Assembly (NCBI GenBank): GCA_021810565.1
Contig: JAJZIM010000009.1
Location: forward strand, 1 to 64,000
DNA length: 64,000 nt
Direction: 5' to 3'
Origin: Bacillota bacterium
Lineage (GTDB): Bacteria > Bacillota > Sulfobacillia > JAJZIM01
In this document: one piece after another, positions 25,701 through 33,997 of the stretch
Layout of the letters: every line of letters begins with the position of its first letter
Position numbering within the stretch: the first letter of the stretch is position 1
Position numbers and translations under genes: made by a program
The notes under the pieces: generated by a model
What the model saw: the letters and a program-made list of their open reading frames with translations, nothing else
Told to the model about the DNA's origin: nothing
The model's database searches: none

Positions 25701-26417
25701 CTACCCCTCCAGGCCGAAGTAGGCCTTGCGGGCCGCGTCGTTCTCCCGCAGCTCCTCCACCGTCCCCCGGAAGGCGACCCGCCCTCCCTCCAGCACCAGC
25801 GTGCGCTGGGCCAGCTCCAGGAATTTCACGTTCTGCTCGGCGATGAACAAAGTCAGCCCGTCCCGGTGCAGTTGCCGCAGAATCTCCACCACCTGCCCCA
25901 CCAGGCGCGGCGCCAGGCCCGCCGAGGGCTCGTCCATCAGCAAGAGGCGCGGGCGCGCCACCACCGCCTTGGCCACCGCCAGCAGCTTGCGCTGTCCGCC
26001 GGAGAGATTCGCGGCCGGCTCGCGCCGCTTCTCCCGCAGGTCGGCAAACATTTCGTACAGCTCGCCGATGCGCCGGCGCGCCGTGGTCCGGCCCAGGTGG
26101 AAGCCTCCCACCGCCAGGTTCTCCTCCACGCTCAGGTTGGGGAACACCCCCTGCTCGGTCATGAAGGCCAGACCGGCCCGCACCCGCGTCTCGGTGGGCC
26201 AGGTCTCTATGCGCCGCCCCAGGAAGCGGATCTCCCCCCGCCACAGGGGCACCAGGCCCAACAGCGTCCGCAACAGCGTGGTCTTGCCCGCGCCGTTGGC
26301 GCCCAAGAGGACCACGCTCTCCCCCTGCCGCAGGCTCAGTTCCACGCCCCAAAGCACCTGCAGCGCTCCGTAGCCCGCCTCCACTCCGGCGGCCCGGAAG
26401 AAGTCCTCCACGCTCAA
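25701..26417 (-). CDS. livF: Branched-chain amino acid-type ABC transporter ATPase LivF
   Basis: 238 residues. Walker A GANGAGKTT at 39-47, ABC signature LSGGQRKLLAVAKA, Walker B LLLMDEPSAGL. The insertion and C-terminal pattern (FIAEQNVKFLELAQRTLVLEGG) are those of LivF. It powers uptake by the HAAT family with LivG, LivH and LivM. The ATG overlaps the livG stop by four bases. Last gene of the operon. Confidence 0.92.
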   Translation of the reverse strand: MSVEDFFRAAGVEAGYGALQVLWGVELSLRQGESVVLLGANGAGKTTLLRTLLGLVPLWRGEIRFLGRRIETWPTETRVRAGLAFMTEQGVFPNLSVEENLAVGGFHLGRTTARRRIGELYEMFADLREKRREPAANLSGGQRKLLAVAKAVVARPRLLLMDEPSAGLAPRLVGQVVEILRQLHRDGLTLFIAEQNVKFLELAQRTLVLEGGRVAFRGTVEELRENDAARKAYFGLEG

Positions 26418-27127
26418 TGCCCCTCTCCCAGGAAGACCTCGACCACCTGCCGATCCGCCGCCGCCGCCGCCAAGTCGCCCGCGAAGATCTGCGCTCCCGC
26501 GTTCAGCACCACCACCCGGCGCGTCAGCCGGCCCAAGAAGCCCATCAGGTGCTCCACCACCAGCAGGGCGGTGCCCGCTTCGGCCACCCGCCGCAGCCGA
26601 TCCGCCACCAACTCCAGCTCCGAGGGCCCCAGGCCGGCGCCCAGCTCGTCCACCAACAGCACCTGCGGCGCGGCGACCAGGGCGCGCCCCAGGTCGAGGA
26701 GCTTTTGCTGCGCCGTGTTCAAGGTGCCAGCCTCCCGCTCGGCCAGGGACGCGAGGTCCACGAACTCCAGCGCCTCCCTAACCCCCGGTCCCGGTCGCCG
26801 GCGGTGTCGCCAGGCCACCTCCAGGTTCTGGCGCACCGTCAGGCTCCGAAAGGGCTTGGGAACCTGGAAGGTGCGATTGAGACCCAACGCCGCCACCCGG
26901 TGCGGCGGCAGCTTGCCAATCTCCCGCTCCCCCAGGCGGATGCTGCCGGCATCGGCCCGGTAGATCCCCGAAACCACGTTGATCAGGGTGGTCTTCCCCG
27001 AGCCGTTGGGCCCCACCAGGCCCACCACCTCGCCTGGGTTCAGGTCCAGGTCCACCCCGTCCAAGGCCCGAAAGCCTCCGAAGCGCTTCACCAGGTCGCG
27101 CACCCGCAGGATCGGTTCACAGGACAT
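26414..27127 (-). CDS. livG: Branched-chain amino acid-type ABC transporter ATPase LivG
   Basis: 237 residues. Walker A GPNGSGKTT at 39-47 is intact. The signature region reads TLNTAQQKLLDLGRAL where LSxGQ is expected, and Walker B reads VLLVDELGAGL, losing the usual proline. The transporter still has a normal LivF, so one composite ATP site may be altered. Overlaps livM by 11 bases and livF by four. Confidence 0.88.
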   Translation of the reverse strand: MSCEPILRVRDLVKRFGGFRALDGVDLDLNPGEVVGLVGPNGSGKTTLINVVSGIYRADAGSIRLGEREIGKLPPHRVAALGLNRTFQVPKPFRSLTVRQNLEVAWRHRRRPGPGVREALEFVDLASLAEREAGTLNTAQQKLLDLGRALVAAPQVLLVDELGAGLGPSELELVADRLRRVAEAGTALLVVEHLMGFLGRLTRRVVVLNAGAQIFAGDLAAAAADRQVVEVFLGEGH

Positions 27128-28034
27128 CGATGCCCCTCCGCTTCAGGAGCGACGCCGCGCCCCCGGGCAAAAAGAGCACCAGCAGCACGATCAAGGCCCC
27201 GTAGATCAGCTGGAAATATTGGGGCTCCGAGACCCCGATCACGTTGTACAGCCCGAAGAGCACCGTCACCCCCAGCACCGGTCCCAGCAGGGTGCCCGTC
27301 CCCCCGAAGAGGGTGAAAACGATGGCCATGATGCTGGTGGACAGGTCGAAGACCGTGGCCGGATAGAACACGGAGATCTGCCAGGCGAACACGCCGCCCA
27401 CCAGACCCGCGATCAGGGCCGAGGCCAGCCAGGCGAGGACGCGCTCCCGCACCACATTCACCCCGGCCATGGCCGCGCTCTGGGGATCATCCCGGATGGC
27501 CTGCAGCACCATCCCGCGTCGGGAACGGCGCAGGTAGAGCACTGCGGCCAAAGTCAGGCCCAGCACCCCCACCATGACCAGGTAGCTCTGGGACGGGTGG
27601 TAGACCCGGGCCAGGCTGATGCCGTAGGGGCCGCGGGTCACCCCGGTGAGGGACGGGTTGGCCACCACGTAATATACGGCCTGGGAGGCGGCCAGGCTGG
27701 CGATGGCGAAATAGGCGCCGGAAAGCCGCAGCAGCGGCGCCAGGACCAGCCCCAGGACGACGGCCGCGACGCCCCCCGCCAGCACCGCCGGCACCGGGGG
27801 CAGGTGCAGCTTCAGCACCGCCAGGGACATGCCGTAGGCGCCGGTGCCGAAGAAGCCCACGTAGCCGAAAGGCAGGTAGCCGGTGAAGCCGTAGAGGATG
27901 TTCACCCCCTGGGCCAAGGCCAGGTACACCATCAGGTCGAAGAACAGGAACTGGTTGGCGTACAGCTGGGGAAGCACCAGGCACAGGGCCAAAACCACCA
28001 CCAGCACCGCCGCCCCCGACCACACCCTAGGCAT
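27117..28034 (-). CDS. livM: Branched-chain amino acid-type ABC permease LivM
   Basis: 305 residues, mostly hydrophobic, with the LivM block GFTGYLPFGYVGFFGTGAYG near residue 50 and FGGTGTLLGPVLG near 260. It forms the membrane channel with LivH. Overlaps livH by 8 bases. The substrate class cannot be fixed: HAAT systems carry branched-chain amino acids, amides or short carboxylates. Confidence 0.9.
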   Translation of the reverse strand: MPRVWSGAAVLVVVLALCLVLPQLYANQFLFFDLMVYLALAQGVNILYGFTGYLPFGYVGFFGTGAYGMSLAVLKLHLPPVPAVLAGGVAAVVLGLVLAPLLRLSGAYFAIASLAASQAVYYVVANPSLTGVTRGPYGISLARVYHPSQSYLVMVGVLGLTLAAVLYLRRSRRGMVLQAIRDDPQSAAMAGVNVVRERVLAWLASALIAGLVGGVFAWQISVFYPATVFDLSTSIMAIVFTLFGGTGTLLGPVLGVTVLFGLYNVIGVSEPQYFQLIYGALIVLLVLFLPGGAASLLKRRGIDVL

Positions 28035-28902
28035 GCCGCACGCCCCTCCCCAACAGGCCGCTGGGCCGCACCAGCAGCACCACCAGCAGGAGCAGGTAGG
28101 GCAACAGGTTGGTCCATTCCGAAAGGTAGCTTTGCATCAGCATCAGGGACACCCCGTAGATCAGCCCCCCCAGGACCGTCCCCAGCGGGTTGCCCAGGGA
28201 TCCCAGCACCACCACCGCGAAGGCGGTCATGGTCAGACCCACGCCCACCCCGGGATTGACCCCGCCCAGCAGGAAGGGGCTGAGCACGCCGCCGGCGGCC
28301 GCCAGGGCCAGGCCGATGCCGAAGGCCAGGGCCGAGATGCGTCCCACGCTCAGCCCGCTCACCAGGGCCTCCTCCCGGGAGGCCATCACCGCCCGCGTGG
28401 CATATCCCAGACGCGACCGGTAAAGGTACAGGTAGACGGCCAGGAGGGCCAAGAGGCTCACGCCGCCGCTGACCACCCAGGCGGCGGGGAACCGCTCCCC
28501 CAGCAGGCGCACCGGAGCCGCTCCGAACACCGGCGCGTAGATCGAGCGCTGGTTGTTTCCGAACCCGATCACGGCCAAAGCCTGGATCATCTCAGCCACC
28601 CCGAAGAAGAACACCAGGGAGATCATCTCCGGGTCGGTGGATGCGGCCAGGCGGGGCGCGAAAAGGGGATACAGCAGGTAGCCAATCCCCAGGAAGAGGG
28701 CCGCGGCCACCACCATGGTCACCAGGGGGTGCCATCCCAGCCGGACGTAGGCCAGGTAAGCGGCGAAGCCGCCCAGCATGACGAACTGCCCGTGGGCCAG
28801 GTTGACCATGCGCAACACCCCGAAGACCAGGTTCAGACCGAGGCCCACCAGGCTGTAGAACAGGCCAAACAGCACTCCCGCCGTCAGCGCGTACACCAGC
28901 AT
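28027..28902 (-). CDS. livH: Branched-chain amino acid-type ABC permease LivH
   Basis: 291 residues with about eight membrane segments. LVFGVLRMVNLAHGQFVMLGGFAAY near residues 25-49 is the LivH signature, and VLGSLGNPLGTVLGGLIYG near 233 is the coupling region. It follows the binding-protein gene by 80 bases containing a stable hairpin. Confidence 0.92.
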   Translation of the reverse strand: MLVYALTAGVLFGLFYSLVGLGLNLVFGVLRMVNLAHGQFVMLGGFAAYLAYVRLGWHPLVTMVVAAALFLGIGYLLYPLFAPRLAASTDPEMISLVFFFGVAEMIQALAVIGFGNNQRSIYAPVFGAAPVRLLGERFPAAWVVSGGVSLLALLAVYLYLYRSRLGYATRAVMASREEALVSGLSVGRISALAFGIGLALAAAGGVLSPFLLGGVNPGVGVGLTMTAFAVVVLGSLGNPLGTVLGGLIYGVSLMLMQSYLSEWTNLLPYLLLLVVLLVRPSGLLGRGVRHA

Positions 28903-28934
28903 CGGGTGGCAGACATCCTTTCCGCGCAGTAAGA

Positions 28935-28967
28935 GGTCCGGCCCGGACGTAGGGCCCGGGCCGGACC
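28935..28967 (-). terminator. Hairpin between the binding-protein and permease genes
   Basis: A perfect 12-bp stem, GGTCCGGCCCGG with CCGGGCCGGACC, around a 9-base loop, without a T tract. Such stems usually reduce read-through or stabilise the upstream mRNA, so that binding protein exceeds permease. Confidence 0.5.
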
Positions 28968-28981
28968 GTTCGCCACTTCCC

Positions 28982-30241
28982 CTACGGTGCCGGATACACG
29001 GAGGAGCCCGTCTTGACCTTGGCCGGGTAGACCACCACCATCTGCAACCCCTTGGTCGTAGGCACCAGCTGCCCCACCGGCAGCGTCTCCCCGACCTGGG
29101 CGCCCTCGGAGTTGATCCGGAACCGTCCGTCCAGGGTGAAGATCTTGCCCGAGAAGCCGGCCACCGCCTGGCGCAGATCGCTCTGGCGCAGGCTCTTGGC
29201 CGTATCCAGGGTCTTTTGGATGACCAGCCCGGCGTTGTACCCGGCGATGGTCAGGAAATTGACGCCGGTGTGCGTCTGCGCCTGGAAGGCCTTGGTGAAC
29301 TGGGACAAGCTAAGCCCGTAGTTCACCTTGTTGTAGGCCAAAAGCGGCGGTGTCGGATAGGTGTACGTGTAGGCCAGGCCCTTGGCGCCCACGTTCTTCT
29401 GCAGCAGGGAAAGCAACTGGCCGGGGAACACGGTGAAGACCATGTTGAAATGCTGCCCGCTGCTGGCCAGGGCCTGCAGGAAGGCGATGTCGTTGTTCGG
29501 GTAGCCCAACTCGATCACCGCGTCGGGCTTGCTCTGGGCCATGGCATGGATGAGAACGTTGTAGCTGGAGGTGGAGGTCGGCACGCCGTGATCATACACC
29601 GGCGTCACGCCGCCCGCCTTCAACCGGGAGGCCAGGGTCGTGGCCTGGGACTGGTCGAAGTCGTTGGTCAGGTACAGGATGGCCACCCGCTTGATGCCCT
29701 TGTGCAGCAGGAAGCCGGCCAGGCTTTCCGGCCAAACCCCCGAGGTGGGCAGCGAGGTCAGCACGATGTACTTGTTGTTGGGCGTGAAGAAGCTGGCCCC
29801 CGTGCCGGTGATGTCGAAGAGCACCGTCTTGTGCTCCCGGGCAATGGGCACGGCCACCGAGGTCAGCACCGATCCGAAGTCCGCCACCAGCAGGTTCACC
29901 TTGTTCTGGGTGATCAGCTGCGTGTACAGCGTGGTGGCGGTGGTGGCGCTGCTCTGATCGTTGTAGGCCACGATCTTCACCTTGATCCGCTTGTTGTAGG
30001 CCTTGACGAAGGCCCCGCCCTTGGCGTTGACCTGCTGGGCCCAAAACTGCAGCCCCTGGTACTCGGGCAGCGACGAAGTGGCGAAGGCTCCCGATCCCGC
30101 GTACAGGGTGCCCACCGTGATCTGCGTCGGCGCCTTGGCGGTAGGCGCGGCGCTGGTGCCGCAGCCCGCGACCAAGGCCCCCATTCCCAGCAGGGCCGCT
30201 CCCGCCGCCATCCGCCACCCGATCAACCGTCTCATCCGCAT
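28982..30241 (-). CDS. HAAT-family substrate-binding lipoprotein (LivJ/LivK type)
   Basis: 419 residues. The ATG at 30241 has SD AAGGGG at 8 bases. The lipoprotein signal ends in LVAGC (Cys27), then a Thr/Ala linker. The type I periplasmic-binding fold begins at ITVGTLYAGSGAFA and contains LQFWAQQVNAKGG, VNLLVADFGSVLTSVAVPIAREH and KRVAILYLTNDFDQSQ. It captures the substrate outside the membrane for LivHMGF. First gene of the operon. Confidence 0.9.
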   Translation of the reverse strand: MRMRRLIGWRMAAGAALLGMGALVAGCGTSAAPTAKAPTQITVGTLYAGSGAFATSSLPEYQGLQFWAQQVNAKGGAFVKAYNKRIKVKIVAYNDQSSATTATTLYTQLITQNKVNLLVADFGSVLTSVAVPIAREHKTVLFDITGTGASFFTPNNKYIVLTSLPTSGVWPESLAGFLLHKGIKRVAILYLTNDFDQSQATTLASRLKAGGVTPVYDHGVPTSTSSYNVLIHAMAQSKPDAVIELGYPNNDIAFLQALASSGQHFNMVFTVFPGQLLSLLQKNVGAKGLAYTYTYPTPPLLAYNKVNYGLSLSQFTKAFQAQTHTGVNFLTIAGYNAGLVIQKTLDTAKSLRQSDLRQAVAGFSGKIFTLDGRFRINSEGAQVGETLPVGQLVPTTKGLQMVVVYPAKVKTGSSVYPAP

Positions 30242-30362
30242 CGATCCCACCCCTTTCGTCTATCCCTCACGGCAAGAACCGGTTCACCTCCTCCCGCTGC
30301 GCCGCAGCAGGCAATACCCGCCATAACCGAGCCTGTTGCGGTCTTCGACATCCTTCGACACT
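30242..30362. other. Leader region of the binding-protein gene
   Basis: About 120 bases that must contain the livJ-type promoter. I could not pick out a convincing -35/-10 pair. Confidence 0.35.
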
Positions 30363-30540
30363 AATTTCGCCCTCCGCGGGGCATATCCCTGCCGCAGGGT
30401 GCCCCAGCCCCGCACTCGCCGCCGCTTCACCATCGGCTCCAGCTTCCCCGCGGTGCGGCCGGGGCGGGCTCCCGGCGATCCGGGCGGCGCCGCGCCCCTC
30501 GCCGCTGGCCCGTCGGGTGCGGCCCGCCACCGCTGGAAGG
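30363..30540 (-). repeat. Diverged duplicate of the 3' end of the swrB-like gene
   Basis: This stretch aligns with 31930-32110: the shared core CCTGCGGC-GGGATATGCC, then TGGAGC-GATGGTGAA and CGGGGAAG-TGGAGC appear in the same order and orientation. It corresponds to the HTH-coding end of the swrB-like gene plus the bases after its stop, but the frame is destroyed. The two copies flank the glycosidase-like gene as direct repeats. Confidence 0.55.
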
Positions 30541-30566
30541 CCTCGCGCAGGAGTGCTCACGGGATT

Positions 30567-31886
30567 TCATCGCCGGAACGAGGTGTAGACCTGGGCCGGC
30601 AGCAGGGCAAGGGGGGAACCGCCGACTTCGGCCGTGACCCTGTGGTCGGTGGTGTTGACCGCCAAGATGCCGGCGCCGTCGGACGCCACCAGCACCCCGG
30701 GCGGCTCGCCGGACATGAGCGCAGGCGAGCGGCCGAGGATGGGAAGGACTTTCGGCAGGAGGGTGGCCAGCGGAGTGGGCTGGCCGCCGCCGGGGACCAG
30801 CGTCGAAGTCCACAGACCCTCGTCCGGCCAGCCGGCCTGTTCCTGCGGCTGCCACTGCATCCCGACGCTGGCGCCGCTACCGGCCATCTCGGCCAGGGTG
30901 GCGATCCGGGCCGCCGCTGCTTGCGCCGGAGTCCAACCGCGCGAGGGCTGGATGTGGGATTCCATCCACCAGATCGGCAGGTCGCTCCGAGCGCGGATCC
31001 ACCGGTCCACCGCCGCATACTGCCCGGCCGCCGTCACCGGGTTGGCCAAACCCGCGTCGCCGGTCTCGGCCACCGCGGTCGCGCCGTCGACGGCGACGAA
31101 GTCGGCGCCGGCTTTATGGGCCAGCCAGTAGGACACCGCGTCGAGCATGCCCTGGTCGAGATAGCCCCAACGGCCGTGGACGGTGGAAACTGCGCCGCGG
31201 ACCGGTCGCGGATAGGCCGTCATGTTCGCGTAGGGGCCGCCGACCAGCGCGTCGGGCCGCACGCGTTTGATCGCCCGGTACACGTCGTTGTACATCCTGG
31301 TGTAGTCGCGGTAGTCCCAGGAGCGAGTCGCCGGGTTCCAAAAGCCCCTCAGTTCGCTCCACACCACGAAGTACTTGACCTGGGGAAACCGCAGGGCCAC
31401 GTGGGCCGCCAGCGCCGCGAAGTCCTGGTAGTGGTCCGGGGCGGGAGGGGTCGCGAAGAGACTCCTCCCAGTGCTCGCAGGGCCCTTCATCCACGGGGGA
31501 GCGGAGACGAGGGTGATAACCGGCATGTCCCCCGCCGCCTGGATCATGGCGATGCGCCGGGCGATATCGCCCAGGTTGAAGACCCCGGGCGATGGCTCGG
31601 GGTCGGAGGCGGCGCCGAAGCCGAAAATGGCCTGGTCCGCGTAGGATCGGGGCAGGCTGGCCATGACCGCCCGCGCCGAGACCACCGCGCCCGGCTGGTT
31701 CGGAAAACCCTTCAGGCTCGGCTGGTCGGGCTCCTGGGTGTTCAAGTCGAAACCGTAGGTGAAGTTCTGCCGCGGCGCCGCCACCGTGGTGGGCGCGGCG
31801 GAGGACCCCGATGGCTGACCGGCGGCGCAGGCGCTCAGCGCCAGGCCCAAGGACAGGGACGCCAAGAGCGGCCATCCTGGTTTCAT
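30567..31886 (-). CDS. Glycoside-hydrolase-like TIM-barrel lipoprotein
   Basis: 439 residues from the ATG at 31886 (SD GGGGGAAGG). Lipoprotein signal ending in LSAC (Cys20). The barrel contains ITLVSAPPWMKGP, then YFVVWSELRGFWNP (Glu about 168, in the acid/base position of clan A enzymes) and LPIWWMESH (Glu about 309, in the nucleophile position). The pattern resembles family 39/5-type glycosidases, but the usual NE is SE here, so activity is uncertain. It acts at the cell surface. No sugar transporter is nearby. It is flanked by duplicated DNA, which suggests insertion. Confidence 0.65.
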   Translation of the reverse strand: MKPGWPLLASLSLGLALSACAAGQPSGSSAAPTTVAAPRQNFTYGFDLNTQEPDQPSLKGFPNQPGAVVSARAVMASLPRSYADQAIFGFGAASDPEPSPGVFNLGDIARRIAMIQAAGDMPVITLVSAPPWMKGPASTGRSLFATPPAPDHYQDFAALAAHVALRFPQVKYFVVWSELRGFWNPATRSWDYRDYTRMYNDVYRAIKRVRPDALVGGPYANMTAYPRPVRGAVSTVHGRWGYLDQGMLDAVSYWLAHKAGADFVAVDGATAVAETGDAGLANPVTAAGQYAAVDRWIRARSDLPIWWMESHIQPSRGWTPAQAAAARIATLAEMAGSGASVGMQWQPQEQAGWPDEGLWTSTLVPGGGQPTPLATLLPKVLPILGRSPALMSGEPPGVLVASDGAGILAVNTTDHRVTAEVGGSPLALLPAQVYTSFRR

Positions 31887-31929
31887 CTTTCCTTCCCCCT
31901 GTCGGCGAACCATCCTGGGGCCACTCCGC

Positions 31930-32110
31930 AATTCCGCCCGCCGTGCGGCATATCCCCGCCGCAGGACGCTTCAGCCCCGCAGGCGCTGCAGGTTCACCAT
32001 CAGCTCCACCTTCCCCGGGGTGAGGCCGAGCTCCCGGGCGATCTGGGTAGCATTGCGCCCCTGGCCCGCCAGCTCCCACACCCGCTGCTGCAGCGGGTCC
32101 GCCGGCCGTA
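31930..32110 (-). repeat. Parent copy of the flanking direct duplication
   Basis: The 3' end of the swrB-like gene and about 40 bases after it. A degenerate copy lies at 30363-30540, on the other side of the glycosidase-like gene. Confidence 0.55.
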
Positions 32111-32357
32111 CGGCGGGGGCGGGCTCGGGAACCTCCGCCGCGGCGGGCTCCCGGACCGGCGGGGGCGGCTGCCAGGCGGCCAGTTCCCGGCGCTTCTCCT
32201 CCAGAGCGCGCACCGCCTCCTCCGCCGCCAGCACCACCTCGTCGACCGCCCCCTCCACCTCCCGGCGCAAGGCCTCGGTGCGCCGGCGCTCCCGGCGCGC
32301 GGCCAGATAGGTGGCGATCAATAGCCCCAACGCGACGAGGAACAGCCCGTAGCCCAT
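31971..32357 (-). CDS. SwrB-like membrane-anchored flagellar protein
   Basis: 128 residues: one N-terminal membrane segment (residues 2-20), a charged coiled coil (about 22-62), a Pro/Ala linker, and a C-terminal helix-turn-helix-like end NATQIARELGLTPGKVELM. The place just after sigD, the membrane anchor and the small C-terminal motif match SwrB/YlxL of Bacillus, which activates flagellar type III secretion. Sequence similarity is limited, so orthology is inferred mainly from position and architecture. Last gene of the flagellar operon. Confidence 0.6.
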   Translation of the reverse strand: MGYGLFLVALGLLIATYLAARRERRRTEALRREVEGAVDEVVLAAEEAVRALEEKRRELAAWQPPPPVREPAAAEVPEPAPAVRPADPLQQRVWELAGQGRNATQIARELGLTPGKVELMVNLQRLRG

Positions 32358-32370
32358 GCCCTGCCCCCCT

Positions 32371-32574
32371 TCAAATGCGCACGTCCAACCCCGGCGGCTT
32401 TTCGGCCGGAGCAGGCTCGGGCGTCTTCGGCTCCCGCCGCCGCTGTTCCTCCTGCTGCGGCTCCTGATGCTCCTCCTTCTCCGCCTCCTCCGCCGGTCGC
32501 TCCACCCGGCGGGAGGGCCGGGTTCCCTCCAGTGGCGGCACCCGGTTCGTCCAGTCCGGCGGTCTGATCCCCAT
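32371..32574 (-). CDS. Small Glu/Pro-rich hypothetical protein in the flagellar operon
   Basis: 67 residues from the ATG at 32574, which has GGAGG 8 bases upstream. It starts MGIRPPDWTNRVPPLEG and then becomes low-complexity charged sequence. No family is recognised. Its good SD and tight placement between sigD and the swrB-like gene suggest it is translated. Confidence 0.5.
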   Translation of the reverse strand: MGIRPPDWTNRVPPLEGTRPSRRVERPAEEAEKEEHQEPQQEEQRRREPKTPEPAPAEKPPGLDVRI

Positions 32575-32604
32575 CCGTCCCACCTCCTCCCCGGTCGTCA
32601 CCCT

Positions 32605-33363
32605 TCAAAGAACGTCCTGCTTGGCCCGGGCCAGCCGCCCCCTGAGGCGCAGGATGGCCCGGTGGTGCAACTGGGAGATGCGCGAGGGCGACAGGTGCAT
32701 CACCTCGGCGATCTCCTTGACCGTCAACCCCTCGTAGTAGTACAGGGCCACCACCTGGCGCTCCTTCTCCGGCAGCCGGTCGATGGCCGCCCCCAGGAGT
32801 TCCTTGCGCTCGGCGAACTCCGCCAGCACGGCGGGATCCTCCTCCCGCTCGTCGGGCATGACCTCCAGCCGTTCCGAGCCGTCGAAGAGCACCTCCTCCA
32901 GGGACACCACCGACATGCGGCCGGCCTCGCCCAGCCATTGCCACAGCTCCTCCCGGGAGATGCCCAGATGCTCCGCCAGCTCCGTCTCCTCCGGCACGCG
33001 CCCCAGCTTCATCTCCAACTCCTGCTCCGCCCGCTCGATGCTGCGCGCCCGGCGGCGCCAGGAGCCGGGAGCCTGGTCGTAGGCGCGCAGCCCGTCCAAG
33101 ATGGCGCCGCGGATGCGGGCCACGGCGTAGGTCTCGAATTTCACCCCCCGGTCCGGGTCGTAGCGGTCCACGGACTCCAACAGCCCGAAAATGCCATATC
33201 CGGCCAGCTCGTCGGCCTCCTGGTGGGGCGGCAGGCCCATCAGCAGCCGGCCCACCACGTAGCGGACCAGTGGCGCGTAGCGCACGATGATGGCCTCGCG
33301 CAGCTTCTGGTCGCCGCTCTCCCGGTACCGCCGCCAAAGGTCCGCGTCCTCCCTGGCCGCCAT
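32605..33363 (-). CDS. sigD: Flagellar/motility sigma factor SigD (FliA/WhiG type)
   Basis: 252 residues with sigma-70 regions 2-4: VRYAPLVRYVVGRLLMGLP, the core-binding ELAGYGIFGLLESVDRYDPDRGVKFETYAVARIRGAILDGLR-type region in segments near 30-100, and region 4 LPEKERQVVALYYYEGLTVKEIAEVM. It directs late flagellar genes (flagellin, motor), none of which are in the window. The ATG at 33363 has SD GGAGGTGG. An upstream extension belongs to other frames. No anti-sigma flgM gene is adjacent. Confidence 0.93.
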   Translation of the reverse strand: MAAREDADLWRRYRESGDQKLREAIIVRYAPLVRYVVGRLLMGLPPHQEADELAGYGIFGLLESVDRYDPDRGVKFETYAVARIRGAILDGLRAYDQAPGSWRRRARSIERAEQELEMKLGRVPEETELAEHLGISREELWQWLGEAGRMSVVSLEEVLFDGSERLEVMPDEREEDPAVLAEFAERKELLGAAIDRLPEKERQVVALYYYEGLTVKEIAEVMHLSPSRISQLHHRAILRLRGRLARAKQDVL

Positions 33364-33380
33364 CTGGGCCCCACCTCCCC

Positions 33381-33983
33381 TCACAGAAGTCCCATCTTTC
33401 TCAGTTCCCGCTGCCGATGGAAAAGGTAGGCCACGATGCGATCCCGATCCCGTTCGGTCACATCCATGAAGCGCACCCCGATGGCGGGAGGCTCGTCCAG
33501 GCTGCGGCGCACCTCCCCGGCAGCTTTCAGCACCTGTCCCCCGGGGAAGCTCAGCCGCAGCCAGATCCGGGTGCCCTCGGGCAGGGGGCGGTCCACCGCC
33601 AGGAAGGCGCCGCCGGCGGAGATGTCCCGCACGATGGCCCGCTGGACGTCGGCGGGCCGCTCGTGGCCCCACAGCCCGTAGCTGGCCTCCAGGGACACCT
33701 CCAGGCGAAAGTCATCGCGCCGCTGCAGGCGATGGATCTGGGCCGGGGCGGCCATGACCAGGAGGTCGTCCTCCGGATAGACCCGCACCGCCGCGCTCCG
33801 GAACTGATACACCCCCTCCAGGTCGAAGAGCCTTCCGGCCACCTCCTCCCCCGGCTGCGCCGTCCACTCATCCCCTTGGCGCAGGCGCACCGTCACCAGT
33901 TGGGGGGTGACCTCCTCCACCCTGCTCCGGTGCCAGCGTCCCTGCAGCTGCAGCAGCAGGGGCTTGCCCTCCGTCAGCCGCAC
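33381..33983 (-). CDS. PilZ-domain c-di-GMP receptor (YcgR/DgrA type)
   Basis: 200 residues from GTG at 33983 (SD GAGGGGGGG). The N-terminal half is a YcgR-like flagellar-brake domain; the C-terminal PilZ domain has RRDDFRLEV (arginine pair) near residue 90 and DISAGGAFLAV near 122, the c-di-GMP binding motif. Such proteins slow the motor when c-di-GMP is high. It lies between flhG and sigD, where Bacillus places cheB-cheD. Confidence 0.88.
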   Translation of the reverse strand: MRLTEGKPLLLQLQGRWHRSRVEEVTPQLVTVRLRQGDEWTAQPGEEVAGRLFDLEGVYQFRSAAVRVYPEDDLLVMAAPAQIHRLQRRDDFRLEVSLEASYGLWGHERPADVQRAIVRDISAGGAFLAVDRPLPEGTRIWLRLSFPGGQVLKAAGEVRRSLDEPPAIGVRFMDVTERDRDRIVAYLFHRQRELRKMGLL

Positions 33984-33997
33984 GGCATCACCCCCCC

